A stretch of 13,991 nt of DNA from the NCBI GenBank assembly GCA_036796435.1, contig DAIRCY010000062.1, forward strand, positions 1-13,991, written 5' to 3'. The DNA is from JAJYVT01 sp036796435. Its GTDB lineage: Bacteria; Actinomycetota; Acidimicrobiia; Acidimicrobiales; RAAP-2. Below, piece after piece: positions 1 through 6,596 of the stretch. The notes beneath the pieces are model-generated. The model saw only the letters and a program-made list of their open reading frames with translations, was not told the DNA's origin and ran no database searches. Both the position numbers and the translations under genes were made by a program. Every line of letters begins with the position of its first letter. Position 1 is the stretch's first letter.

Positions 1-270
1 GAAGAACATCCCGCCGCCGACGACGAGCGCGCCGGGTCCGATCGCGATGTCCGACATCAAGATGCCGATCTCGCGCGGGTAGCGGGCCGCCCGCGGCATC
101 GCGCGAAGGATCCGGCCGTAGAAGCGGAGGTGGTCGTAGAACGCGTCGAGCAGGCCGACGGGGACGGCGACGGCCGAGGCGATGCCGCGTCCGACGCTCC
201 CGCCGGTGTCCAGCCCCGGCGGGCCCCCTCCGGGCAGAGGGTGGGAAGCCGGAAGGCTCGTCGACGCCAT
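1..270 (-). CDS. MlaE/YrbE-type ABC permease, second subunit (N-terminal part, cut by left edge)
   Basis: This is the first 90 codons of a second permease that runs off the left edge. Its ATG (268-270) overlaps the TGA of the upstream permease gene as ATGA, so the two are almost certainly co-translated. The readable protein has a Gly/Pro-rich start of about 30 residues. A segment follows with DAFYDHLRFYGRILRAMP and then RYPREIGILMSDI, which resembles the amphipathic region before the first membrane helix in YrbE1B-like proteins. The helix begins at ALVVGGGMFF. Known for the family: paired YrbE permeases form the membrane core of Mce lipid importers, with Mce substrate-binding proteins usually encoded next. 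Inferred: mce genes should lie just left of the window. The family call is firm from context, but the core domain itself is not visible. Confidence 0.85.
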   Translation of the reverse strand, partial: MASTSLPASHPLPGGGPPGLDTGGSVGRGIASAVAVPVGLLDAFYDHLRFYGRILRAMPRAARYPREIGILMSDIAIGPGALVVGGGMFF

Positions 271-1142
271 CAGATCGCCTTCTGCGGGACGAAGTTGAAG
301 TAGAAGACCGTGAGCACGAAGTTCACGAAGAACGCCAGGATGAACGTCACCACGACGGCCTGATTCACCGCGTCCCCGACGCCCTTCGGCCCCCCTTTGG
401 CGTACATCCCCTTGTAGCAAGCGACCATCGCCGCCAGGAACCCGAACACCGCCGCCTTGAACAGCGCGATCCCGAGGTCGGCGAGCTGCGCGAGCTCGGA
501 GAAGGTCGCAAAGAAGCTGCTCTGGGTCACATGGACGGACACGACGCCGAAGTAGAGGCCGCCGAGGATCCCGGCGACGCTCACCACCGCGTCGAGCAGG
601 AAGGCGACGACCATGGCTGCCAGAAGGCGCGGGAGCACGAGACGGTGGATGGGGTTCACACCCATCACTTCCATCGCGCTGATCTCTGTGCGGATGCGCC
701 TCGACCCGAGGTCGGCGCACATGGCGGACCCCCCGGCGCCGGCGATCAGCAGGGCCGTGGCCACGGGCGCCTGCTCGCGGACCACCGCGAGCACCATCGC
801 AGCACCGAGCTGGGACTGGGCGCCGATCTGCTGGAGCAGCGAGCCCACTTCGAGGGCGATGACCATCCCGAAGGGGATCGAGACCAAGATGAGCGGGAGG
901 GTGGTGACCCGGGCGAGGAACCAGCACTGGTCGAAGAACTCGCTGACCGGGAGCCCCCGCACGAAGAGCTGGCGGAGGGCCTCGAACGCGATCGCGAACA
1001 TCCGTCCCGTCTCGCGCACGGCGACGGCGGCCCTGCCGTCGGGCCGCGTGGGCACGATCGGGCGCCGCGGGAGGACGGAGGTGGGGTCCGGACGCAACGC
1101 GCCCGTGGCTCCTCCCCCCGGCCCTGGCTGCGGACCATGCAC
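270..1142 (-). CDS. MlaE/YrbE-type ABC permease, first subunit
   Basis: This is an integral membrane permease of the MlaE family, the YrbE1A-like half of an Mce-type lipid importer. The protein is 290 residues from a GTG start. The family hallmark is clear at residues 143-175: ADLGSRRIRTEISAMEVMG, then NPIHRLVLPR. About five hydrophobic segments are visible, near 80-100, 115-137, 172-200, 220-245 and 262-285. The C-terminal CYKGMYAKGGPKGVGDAVNQAV is also typical. The start is set at GTG 1140-1142 because AGGGGG lies 8 bases upstream. This gives an N-terminal extension of about 45 Pro/Arg-rich residues before the usual family start. A later start, such as Met48, is possible. The gene overlaps the next permease by ATGA and faces the divergent ATPase gene across about 200 bases. 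Confidence 0.93.
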   Translation of the reverse strand: MHGPQPGPGGGATGALRPDPTSVLPRRPIVPTRPDGRAAVAVRETGRMFAIAFEALRQLFVRGLPVSEFFDQCWFLARVTTLPLILVSIPFGMVIALEVGSLLQQIGAQSQLGAAMVLAVVREQAPVATALLIAGAGGSAMCADLGSRRIRTEISAMEVMGVNPIHRLVLPRLLAAMVVAFLLDAVVSVAGILGGLYFGVVSVHVTQSSFFATFSELAQLADLGIALFKAAVFGFLAAMVACYKGMYAKGGPKGVGDAVNQAVVVTFILAFFVNFVLTVFYFNFVPQKAI

Positions 1143-1150
1143 CTGGTATT

Positions 1151-1156
1151 CCCCCT
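1151..1156 (-). promoter_or_regulatory. Ribosome binding site supporting the GTG start of the first YrbE permease
   Basis: Read on the minus strand, AGGGGG stands 8 bases before the GTG at 1142. It is the main reason to accept the long N-terminus of this permease rather than an internal ATG. Confidence 0.5.
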
Positions 1157-1164
1157 ACTTCTCT

Positions 1165-1179
1165 GCCTGAGCGGCAGGC
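1165..1179. repeat. Short inverted repeat in the divergent permease/ATPase intergenic region
   Basis: GCCTG (1165-1169) and CAGGC (1175-1179) form an inverted repeat with a 5-base spacer, shortly upstream of the permease start. It sits in the roughly 200-base gap between the divergent transporter genes, where promoters for both should lie. It could be an operator or a weak hairpin in the permease mRNA leader. I saw no convincing -35/-10 pair in the gap. In a GC-rich genome such short repeats also arise by chance. Confidence 0.2.
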
Positions 1180-1343
1180 GGCCACAACATGCCCACCAAC
1201 GGGGGAAACGATGCCGGGACCGAGGCCTTACGGTCCTCGACCTCCCGGCGGCGGGACGACGCGCCGGCGAGTGGGGCAGCCGCCACCCGGGTAGATCGAG
1301 CCCGAGATTCGACGACCGGGGCGATCCCGGCCGTTAGGCGACC

Positions 1344-2579
1344 GTGCGTGGTCCGTTTCCCTGGACGGTGACGATGAGGCGATGGGGGAACAAGCGCAGC
1401 GTGGGCAGCCAGGAGCCGTCCCGCGTCGCGTCGCCGTCGCCGGCCGTCGAGCCGGGCGCGACCGAGGCACACCACGACGGGGGCGGCGAGCCGCGGCGCT
1501 GGATCGCCCCCGGCGAGCCCATCATCTCGATCCGCGGGCTGACCAAGTCATTCGGCAGCCACACCGTCCTCGAAGACGTCACCTTCGACATCCCGAAGGG
1601 ACGCACGACCGCCATCCTCGGCCCTTCCGGGACCGGGAAGTCCGTCCTCCTCAAGAACATGCTCGGCCTCCTCACCCCCGAGTGCGGCGAGATCTGGGTG
1701 GACGGGGACCAGATCGTGGGCTTGAGCGAACGTCGGCTGTACGAGGTCCGCAAGAAGTTTGGCGTCCTGTTCCAGGACGGTGCGCTGTTCGGGTCGATGA
1801 GCCTCTACGACAACATCGCCTTCCCGCTACGGGAGCACACCCGCAAGACCGAGCGGGAGATCCGGGAGCTCGTCCTGCGCAACGCCGAGCTCGTCGGCCT
1901 GCTCGCACACCTGAACAAGCTCCCCGGCGAGGTGTCCGGCGGCATGAAGAAGCGGGCCGGACTCGCCCGCGCGATGGTCACCGACCCCGAGATCGTCCTC
2001 TTCGACGAGCCCGACTCGGGCCTCGACCCCGTGCGCGTGGCGTACCTCGACGAGCTCGTGAACACCGTGCAGCACGAGACCGGCGCCACGTTCTTCGTCA
2101 TCACCCACAACATCGAGTCGGTCAAGCGCATCGCCGACTTCATGGGGATCCTCTACCGCTCACGGCTCGTCAAGTTCGCGAGCAAAGAGGAGATGCTCGC
2201 CTCCGACGACCCGGTCATCCGCCAGTTCCTTGCGGGGAGGCCGGAGGGTCCCATCGGGATGGACGAGATGGCCGACGACACATCCCCGCCGAGCCGCCGA
2301 CCCCCGAGCGACGCGCCCGGGGGTCCCGGGGGTGGGGGTCCTGGGGGCCTTGGCCGGGCCGCCGCGCCGGCTGCACCGAACGGTCAGGCAGCACCTCCCG
2401 CCCCCGCCCCGAGGTCGGCCGTCCCCGGCCCCACCCTCGTCGACGACGGTACGCCGCTGATCGTCCCGATCCCCGAGCCGCCGGAGGACGACCGGGCGGA
2501 CGAAGGCGGCTCCCGCGGCCGGCGGGTGGCGTCGAACGGCTGGCGACGCGCGCATTCGCCGGGCTCGAACGGCACCTGA
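1344..2579 (+). CDS. Mkl/MlaF-like ABC transporter ATP-binding protein
   Basis: This is the cytoplasmic ATPase that powers an Mce/MlaE-type lipid importer. All nucleotide-binding motifs are present (numbered from GTG 1344): Walker A GPSGTGKS 93-100, Q-loop in LFQDGALFG about 142-150, signature VSGGMKKR 197-204, Walker B IVLFDE 217-222 followed by PDSGLDPVR, and H-loop His255. FQDGALFGSMSLYDNIAF and GRPEGPIGM are characteristic of the Mkl/MceG group. After about residue 305 there is a tail of roughly 105 residues rich in Pro, Gly and Ala, longer than the bare ATPase domain needs. The start is uncertain: GTG 1344 and ATG 1374 both have weak ribosome sites, and homologues begin near the residues before IISIRGLTKSFG. 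The gene is divergent from the two permease genes, which are its obvious partners. Confidence 0.92.
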   Translation: MRGPFPWTVTMRRWGNKRSVGSQEPSRVASPSPAVEPGATEAHHDGGGEPRRWIAPGEPIISIRGLTKSFGSHTVLEDVTFDIPKGRTTAILGPSGTGKSVLLKNMLGLLTPECGEIWVDGDQIVGLSERRLYEVRKKFGVLFQDGALFGSMSLYDNIAFPLREHTRKTEREIRELVLRNAELVGLLAHLNKLPGEVSGGMKKRAGLARAMVTDPEIVLFDEPDSGLDPVRVAYLDELVNTVQHETGATFFVITHNIESVKRIADFMGILYRSRLVKFASKEEMLASDDPVIRQFLAGRPEGPIGMDEMADDTSPPSRRPPSDAPGGPGGGGPGGLGRAAAPAAPNGQAAPPAPAPRSAVPGPTLVDDGTPLIVPIPEPPEDDRADEGGSRGRRVASNGWRRAHSPGSNGT

Positions 2580-2588
2580 CCGGTCAGG
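2575..2588. repeat. 14-base perfect palindrome at the 3' end of the ATPase gene
   Basis: CCTGACCGGTCAGG is a perfect palindrome that contains the TGA stop codon (2577-2579) of the ATPase gene. It lies at the start of the 100-base gap between two convergent genes. It could be the stem of a transcription terminator, although no T-run follows, or a protein binding site. Confidence 0.5.
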
Positions 2589-2654
2589 CTGAGGGAGACC
2601 CGGTTAGCCGGCCGGGCCGCCGCACCGCTGCTCGCACCAGTGCCGGCGCGCAGG

Positions 2655-2692
2655 TACAGCTCGTAGCTACAAGTCGTAGCTACAGCTCGTAG
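2655..2692. repeat. 13-base tandem repeat overlapping the exporter stop codon
   Basis: The unit AGCTCGTAGCTAC occurs at 2658-2670, again at 2671-2683 with two changes (AAGTCGTAGCTAC), and in part at 2684-2692. TAC before 2658 continues the pattern. Each full unit contains the palindrome GTAGCTAC. The array covers the last codons and the TAG stop of the DHA2 exporter gene and extends into the convergent gap. It is less GC-rich than its surroundings. Its function is unknown; local slippage is a sufficient origin. Confidence 0.7.
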
Positions 2693-4440
2693 TGCTCCCC
2701 GGCCCTTCGGTGCACCGTGGCCGCGGCGACGACCGCGCTCACGAGGAGGAGGGACCCCGCGATGTCGAACGACAGGTGGAGCCCCGCGCCAAAGGCGTGG
2801 TAGGCGGCGTGGATCACTTTGGTCGCGAGGTTCGCGATGTGCACTGTGTGGCTGTGCTCGGCCTTCGAAGCCGCCGAAGAGCTGAGCCCCCCGCTCGACA
2901 CCGCGTTGATCACGAGGCTCTGGAAGCTCGGCGGGATGCCGAGGGCCTTGAGTCGCACGGCGAGCTCGCCGGTGAGCTTGGAGTCGACGACCGCGCCGAG
3001 CACCGCGACGCCGATGACGGCACCGAGCTCGCGGCTCGTATTGGTGGCTGACGCGGCCATGCCGGACCTCGCGGGTGGCACGACGGTGAGCGCCGCCGAG
3101 GTCACCGGCACGAGCGCGATCCCGAAGCCCAGCCCCGCGATCGGCAACGTCCAGCCGAGTGTGCCGAAGCCCGAATGTGGGCCGAGCGTCGCGCTGGTGA
3201 CGAAGATCCCGAGGGCTGCGAGGACACAGCCCACGATCATGGGAACGCGGGGTCCTGCGCGGGCAACCCAGGGGCCGGTGAGTGCCGACCCGAGGATGAG
3301 CGCGACGGCCATCGGTAGGAAGTCGAGCGCCGTCTGGTACGCGGACGCTGTGATGACCACCTGCACGTAGAGCGCAGTGAAGAAGAAGATCGAGAACGTC
3401 CCGAAGAACGTCGCAAAGGCGACGACGTTCGAGCCGAGGAAGGGCGGCTTGCGGAACATCGCGAGGTCGATCATCGGGCTCTGCCGCACACGCTCGACCA
3501 CGAGGAAGGCGAGGCCGAACAGCACCGCCGCCCCGAAGAGGAGGGCGATCCACCAGGCGCCGTATCCGGAGATCTCTCCCTGGATGATCGCGAACGAGAC
3601 CGACCCGAGCGCCGCGCCGCCGAGGAGCATGCCGGCCCAGTCAAAGCGCCTTCCCTCCGGGTCGGACGTCTCGGGCACGAAGGCGGCCGCCATGCCGAAG
3701 GCAAGGAGCCCGAAGGCCAGGTTGAACCAGAAGATGGCCCGCCAGCTCGCGACCCCGACGAGCCCGCCGGCGATGACCGGACCGAGCGCGAGCGCCAGTC
3801 CGGAGACGGCCGCCCACACGCCGAGCGCGTCCGCCCGGGTGGCGCGGTCGGGGTAGACGTGGCGGATCACCGACAAGGTCCCCGGCTCGGATGCGGCAGC
3901 ACCCACCCCCATGATCACGCGGCCGGCGATGAGCCATCCGGAGCTCGGCGCCGTGGCGCAGACGACCGAGCCCACACAGAAGATGGCGACCCCCGCGAGC
4001 ATCGCCTTCTTCCGGCCGAAGATGTCCCCCATCGTCCCGGCCGCGAGCATGAAGGTCGCGAACGTGAGCGCGTACCCGTCGACGACCCATTGCAGGGAGG
4101 TGACGCCGGCATGGAGCGAGGTCTGGATGTCCGCGAGCCCGACGCTGACGACGGTGTTGTCGAGGAACGTGAGGAACAAGACGGTGCACAAGGTCGCAAG
4201 GGCCACCGCCTGCGCGGGCGACCCGAGCCCCCCGGTCCTCACTTCGATCCCGAGGGTCTCCGAAAGGTGGTTCGGACTCCCGGCTCCCCCGCTCACTCCG
4301 TCGCTCCCGGGCGAGCGGCCCGACGGCATTGCGGGGGCGGGCGACCCAAACGACCGCTCGCTCGATCCAGGTCCGGAACGTTCGTGCGATCTCACCGCTA
4401 GCCCCGTCTCACGTAGACCCGTCTCACGCGCATTCTCCAC
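2680..4440 (-). CDS. DHA2-family (EmrB/QacA-like) MFS exporter with 14 membrane helices
   Basis: This is a proton-driven major facilitator exporter, probably for drugs or other amphiphilic compounds. The protein is 586 residues from GTG 4440. The hydrophobic core starts near residue 78 with LFLTFLDNTVVSVGLADI, the DHA2 form of the first helix. Motif A follows as GTMGDIFGRKKAM (about 135-147), and motif C is in GLALALGPVIAGGLVG (about 214-229). The many later helices fit the 14-helix DHA2 layout. The first 75 residues are Ser/Gly/Arg-rich and lack family similarity, so translation may start later, for example at ATG 4327-4329 (residue 38); no strong ribosome site decides this. The substrate cannot be read from the sequence. 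The gene lies about 60 bases after an aldo/keto reductase on the same strand and converges with the ATPase gene. Confidence 0.9.
   Translation of the reverse strand: MENARETGLRETGLAVRSHERSGPGSSERSFGSPAPAMPSGRSPGSDGVSGGAGSPNHLSETLGIEVRTGGLGSPAQAVALATLCTVLFLTFLDNTVVSVGLADIQTSLHAGVTSLQWVVDGYALTFATFMLAAGTMGDIFGRKKAMLAGVAIFCVGSVVCATAPSSGWLIAGRVIMGVGAAASEPGTLSVIRHVYPDRATRADALGVWAAVSGLALALGPVIAGGLVGVASWRAIFWFNLAFGLLAFGMAAAFVPETSDPEGRRFDWAGMLLGGAALGSVSFAIIQGEISGYGAWWIALLFGAAVLFGLAFLVVERVRQSPMIDLAMFRKPPFLGSNVVAFATFFGTFSIFFFTALYVQVVITASAYQTALDFLPMAVALILGSALTGPWVARAGPRVPMIVGCVLAALGIFVTSATLGPHSGFGTLGWTLPIAGLGFGIALVPVTSAALTVVPPARSGMAASATNTSRELGAVIGVAVLGAVVDSKLTGELAVRLKALGIPPSFQSLVINAVSSGGLSSSAASKAEHSHTVHIANLATKVIHAAYHAFGAGLHLSFDIAGSLLLVSAVVAAATVHRRAGEHYEL
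4399..4428. repeat. 15-base tandem direct repeat at the 5' end of the exporter gene
   Basis: TAGCCCCGTCTCACG (4399-4413) is followed at once by TAGACCCGTCTCACG (4414-4428), with 14 of 15 bases the same. If translation starts at GTG 4440, the repeat encodes RETGLRETGL. If it starts downstream, the repeat lies in the leader and could be a regulator binding site. Confidence 0.7.
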
Positions 4441-4448
4441 TACGGTAC

Positions 4449-4460
4449 CTGCGGACGCAG
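4449..4460. promoter_or_regulatory. Candidate operator upstream of the exporter gene
   Basis: CTGCGGACGCAG is an inverted repeat (5-base arms, 2-base spacer) in the roughly 60-base gap between the aldo/keto reductase and the exporter. It sits just upstream of the GTG start and next to the less GC-rich AGAAAATGATG. Placement fits a repressor site such as those that often control exporters, but no regulator gene is nearby in the window. Confidence 0.25.
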
Positions 4461-4503
4461 AAAATGATGCGTGGCGGTTGTTCTGGTTGCATCGACCCGA
4501 TCA

Positions 4504-5394
4504 TTACGTGCCTTCGTCGAGACGCTTCATCTCGGCGTCGTCCAAAGTGATCGTCGCCGCCGCGGTGTTCTCCTCGAGGTGCGCGACCGAGGACGTCCCG
4601 GGAATCGGCAACATGACCCGGGAGCGCGCAAGCAGCCACGCGAGGGCGATCTGCGACGACGAGGCGCCCCGCTCGCGAGCGAGCTCGTCGAGCGGACCGC
4701 CGGGCCGGGCGAGGCGACCGGTCGCGAGGGGGAACCAAGGGACGAACCCGATGCCTTCGGCCGCCGAGTAGTCGAGCACCGGCTCCGACGCGCGGTCTTC
4801 GAGGTTGTAGCGGTTCTGCACCGAGACGATCGGGACGACGCGCCGAGCGGCGTCGATCTCTGCGATGCCAACCTCGCTCAGACCGATGTGGCGGATCTTG
4901 CCCTCTTCGCGCAACGCGGCCAGCTCGCCGAGCTGGTCCTCGAGGGGCACCTCGGGATCGATCCTGTGGAGCTGCAGGAGGTCGATCCGCTCGAGTCCGA
5001 GATGGCGGAGGCTCAGCTCGACCTGCTGGCGAAGGTAGGCAGGGCGGCCGACGGGCGTCCAGCGTCCCGGGCCTTGCCGCGTGAGACCCGCCTTCGTCGC
5101 GATGACGAGACCCTCGGGGTACGGGTGGAGCGCCTCGCGGATCAGCTGCTCGCTCACGAACGGCCCGTAGGCGTCGGCGGTGTCGATGAAATCGATGCCG
5201 AGCTCCACCGCGCGGCGCAGCACACGCAGGCATTCGCCGCGGTCGGCCGGCTCCCCCCAGACCCCGGAACCGGTGAGCTGCATGGCGCCGAAGCCGAGAC
5301 GATGCACCTCGAGGTCGCCGCCGAGAGCGAAGGTGCCCGAACCGAGCGCGGGCCTCGTGTCGTGCGGCCGCCTGGTGGTTGAGCGATCGGACAT
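4504..5394 (-). CDS. Aldo/keto reductase family oxidoreductase
   Basis: This is an NADPH-dependent aldo/keto reductase with a TIM-barrel fold, 296 residues. The catalytic tetrad is visible: Asp71 and Tyr76 in DTADAYG, Lys101 in ATKAG and His143 in LLQLHRID. Other family signatures are RRAVELGIDFIDTADAYG, GKIRHIGLSEV, and near the C-terminus PIPGTSSVAHLEEN, which usually contacts the cofactor. FGAMQLTG near residue 35 resembles the YdbC-like group. The ATG start is firm, with AAGGAG 9 bases upstream. The gene is divergent from the deaminase gene, and the exporter gene follows on the same strand after about 60 bases. The substrate is unknown. Confidence 0.93.
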   Translation of the reverse strand: MSDRSTTRRPHDTRPALGSGTFALGGDLEVHRLGFGAMQLTGSGVWGEPADRGECLRVLRRAVELGIDFIDTADAYGPFVSEQLIREALHPYPEGLVIATKAGLTRQGPGRWTPVGRPAYLRQQVELSLRHLGLERIDLLQLHRIDPEVPLEDQLGELAALREEGKIRHIGLSEVGIAEIDAARRVVPIVSVQNRYNLEDRASEPVLDYSAAEGIGFVPWFPLATGRLARPGGPLDELARERGASSSQIALAWLLARSRVMLPIPGTSSVAHLEENTAAATITLDDAEMKRLDEGT

Positions 5395-5403
5395 GTTCTC
5401 TTG

Positions 5404-5409
5404 CTCCTT
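5404..5409 (-). promoter_or_regulatory. Ribosome binding site of the aldo/keto reductase gene
   Basis: Read on the minus strand, AAGGAG lies 9 bases before the ATG at 5394. This fixes the start and implies a transcribed leader, in contrast to the divergent deaminase gene, which has no clear site. Confidence 0.75.
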
Positions 5410-5534
5410 GTCGTCCTATTCGTGGCCGTCTCTTGGTCGCCGAGTCGCCGGCGTACGAAAGGGGACGGCCCCACCCGCGCCGGAAGTTCGGTGAGGCAGG
5501 CACACGGAAGAGCTCACGGCGGGCTGCATGCTCG

Positions 5535-5540
5535 TACGCT
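5535..5540 (+). promoter_or_regulatory. Candidate -10 element (TACGCT) for a leaderless deaminase mRNA
   Basis: TACGCT fits the actinobacterial TANNNT pattern and ends 6 bases before the deaminase ATG at 5547. Transcription would then begin at or next to the ATG. No good Shine-Dalgarno sequence precedes the ATG, which fits leaderless translation. No clear -35 element was seen. Confidence 0.35.
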
Positions 5541-5546
5541 CGTGGG

Positions 5547-6596
5547 ATGGCGATACCCGCGGGCACGACGGCCCACTCCTTCGACCCGGCGGCGGCGGAA
5601 TGGATCCGGTCCCTCCCGAAGGCCGAGGTCCACGTCCACCTCGAGGGCTGTGTCCCACTGGAGGCAGTTCAGGCCGGGGATCCCGCTCGCGCCTCGGCGG
5701 TGGTCGACCCCGAGACGGGGGCACCGCTTTTCGGCGACCTCGGCGAGTTCCTCGATTTCCTCGACTACTCCTGTGCACTCGTCACGCGAGGCGACCAGGT
5801 CGAACGGATCGCCTACGAGGTGACGGAGCGGGCGGCGGCGAGCGGGGTCCGCCACGTCGACGCCATCTTCAACCCCGCCCACTGGCCCGCGTGGCAAGCC
5901 CACCTGGCTGGGTTCATCGCGCACCTCGACCGCGGCTTCGCCGCCGGCGAGGCCGACCACGGCGTCACGTCGGGGCTGTGTTTCAGCCTGAAGCGCACGC
6001 AGCAGCCCTCTGAGTCCGTCGAGCTCGTCGACTGGCTGCTCGAGGTCCGGCCCGAGCGTGTCGTCGCACTGTCCGTCGACGGAAACGAGGCCGAGTCAGG
6101 CAGGACCGGGGAACGCTTCGCCCCGTTGTTCGCGCGAGCCCGCGCCGCGGGATTGCACACGTGCGCGCACGCGGGCGAGTCCTCGGGCCCAGAAGGGGTC
6201 CGCGACGCGATCGAGCGCCTTCAGGTGGAGCGGGTGGACCACGGCATCCGGGCGGTCGAGGATCCCGGGCTCGTCGCAGACCTCGCAGCGCTCGCGATCC
6301 CACTCGACGTCTGTCCCACGTCCAACGTCCGCCTCGGTGTCGTCGCATCCTTGGGCGACCACCCCATCGACCGGCTGAGGACGTCCGGGGTCCGCGTGAG
6401 CGTCAACACCGACGATCCCCTCCTCTTCGGCACCTCCGTCGCAGGAGAGTACGGGCGCTGTGCCGAGGAATTCGGCTGGGATCGTGCGGCGCTCGGAGAC
6501 ATCGCGCGGACCTCCATCGACTCGAGCTTTGCGACTCCCGACCGCAAGGCGCTCTTGCTCGCAGACCTCGACCGTTACCTGGAGGACGCACCCTGA
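5547..6596 (+). CDS. Adenosine deaminase family protein
   Basis: This is a zinc-dependent amidohydrolase of the adenosine/adenine deaminase family, 349 residues. The metal and catalytic set is complete: His29 and His31 in EVHVHLEG, His208 and Glu211 in CAHAGES, His232 in VDHGIRAVEDP, and Asp289/Asp290 in VSVNTDDP. CPTSN at about 256-260 is also typical. The likely reaction is hydrolytic removal of an amino group from a purine nucleoside or base. Adenosine is the default guess, but adenine and aminodeoxyfutalosine deaminases share these motifs. The frame stays open upstream to 5379, but that part overlaps the divergent gene and lacks family features, so ATG 5547 is chosen. The stop overlaps the next gene as CTGA. 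Confidence 0.9.
   Translation: MAIPAGTTAHSFDPAAAEWIRSLPKAEVHVHLEGCVPLEAVQAGDPARASAVVDPETGAPLFGDLGEFLDFLDYSCALVTRGDQVERIAYEVTERAAASGVRHVDAIFNPAHWPAWQAHLAGFIAHLDRGFAAGEADHGVTSGLCFSLKRTQQPSESVELVDWLLEVRPERVVALSVDGNEAESGRTGERFAPLFARARAAGLHTCAHAGESSGPEGVRDAIERLQVERVDHGIRAVEDPGLVADLAALAIPLDVCPTSNVRLGVVASLGDHPIDRLRTSGVRVSVNTDDPLLFGTSVAGEYGRCAEEFGWDRAALGDIARTSIDSSFATPDRKALLLADLDRYLEDAP
6581..6585 (+). promoter_or_regulatory. Ribosome binding site for the CTG-started methyltransferase
   Basis: GGAGG, inside the last codons of the deaminase gene, stands 7 bases before CTG 6593-6595. The spacing is ideal, and it is the only strong site in reach of the methyltransferase N-terminus. Confidence 0.7.

Noticed and set aside
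531..1337. Long open frames on the plus strand opposite the first permease
   Set aside because: They are antisense shadows of a clear MlaE permease in GC-rich DNA. Their translations are Arg/His/Asp-rich without any family motif.
1382..2692. A 436-codon open frame overlapping the ATPase gene in another frame
   Set aside because: The translation is almost pure Arg/Pro/Gly and lies under an intact ATPase with all its motifs.
5379..5546. N-terminal extension of the deaminase frame by 56 codons
   Set aside because: It overlaps the first codons and the ribosome site of the divergent aldo/keto reductase, has no family similarity, and a good ATG lies at 5547.
6161..6592. A long extension of the methyltransferase frame into the deaminase gene
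   Set aside because: The added 144 codons are Arg/Pro-rich shadow sequence. The methyltransferase family begins shortly before AYDRLADPQ, so the CTG at 6593 is a better start.
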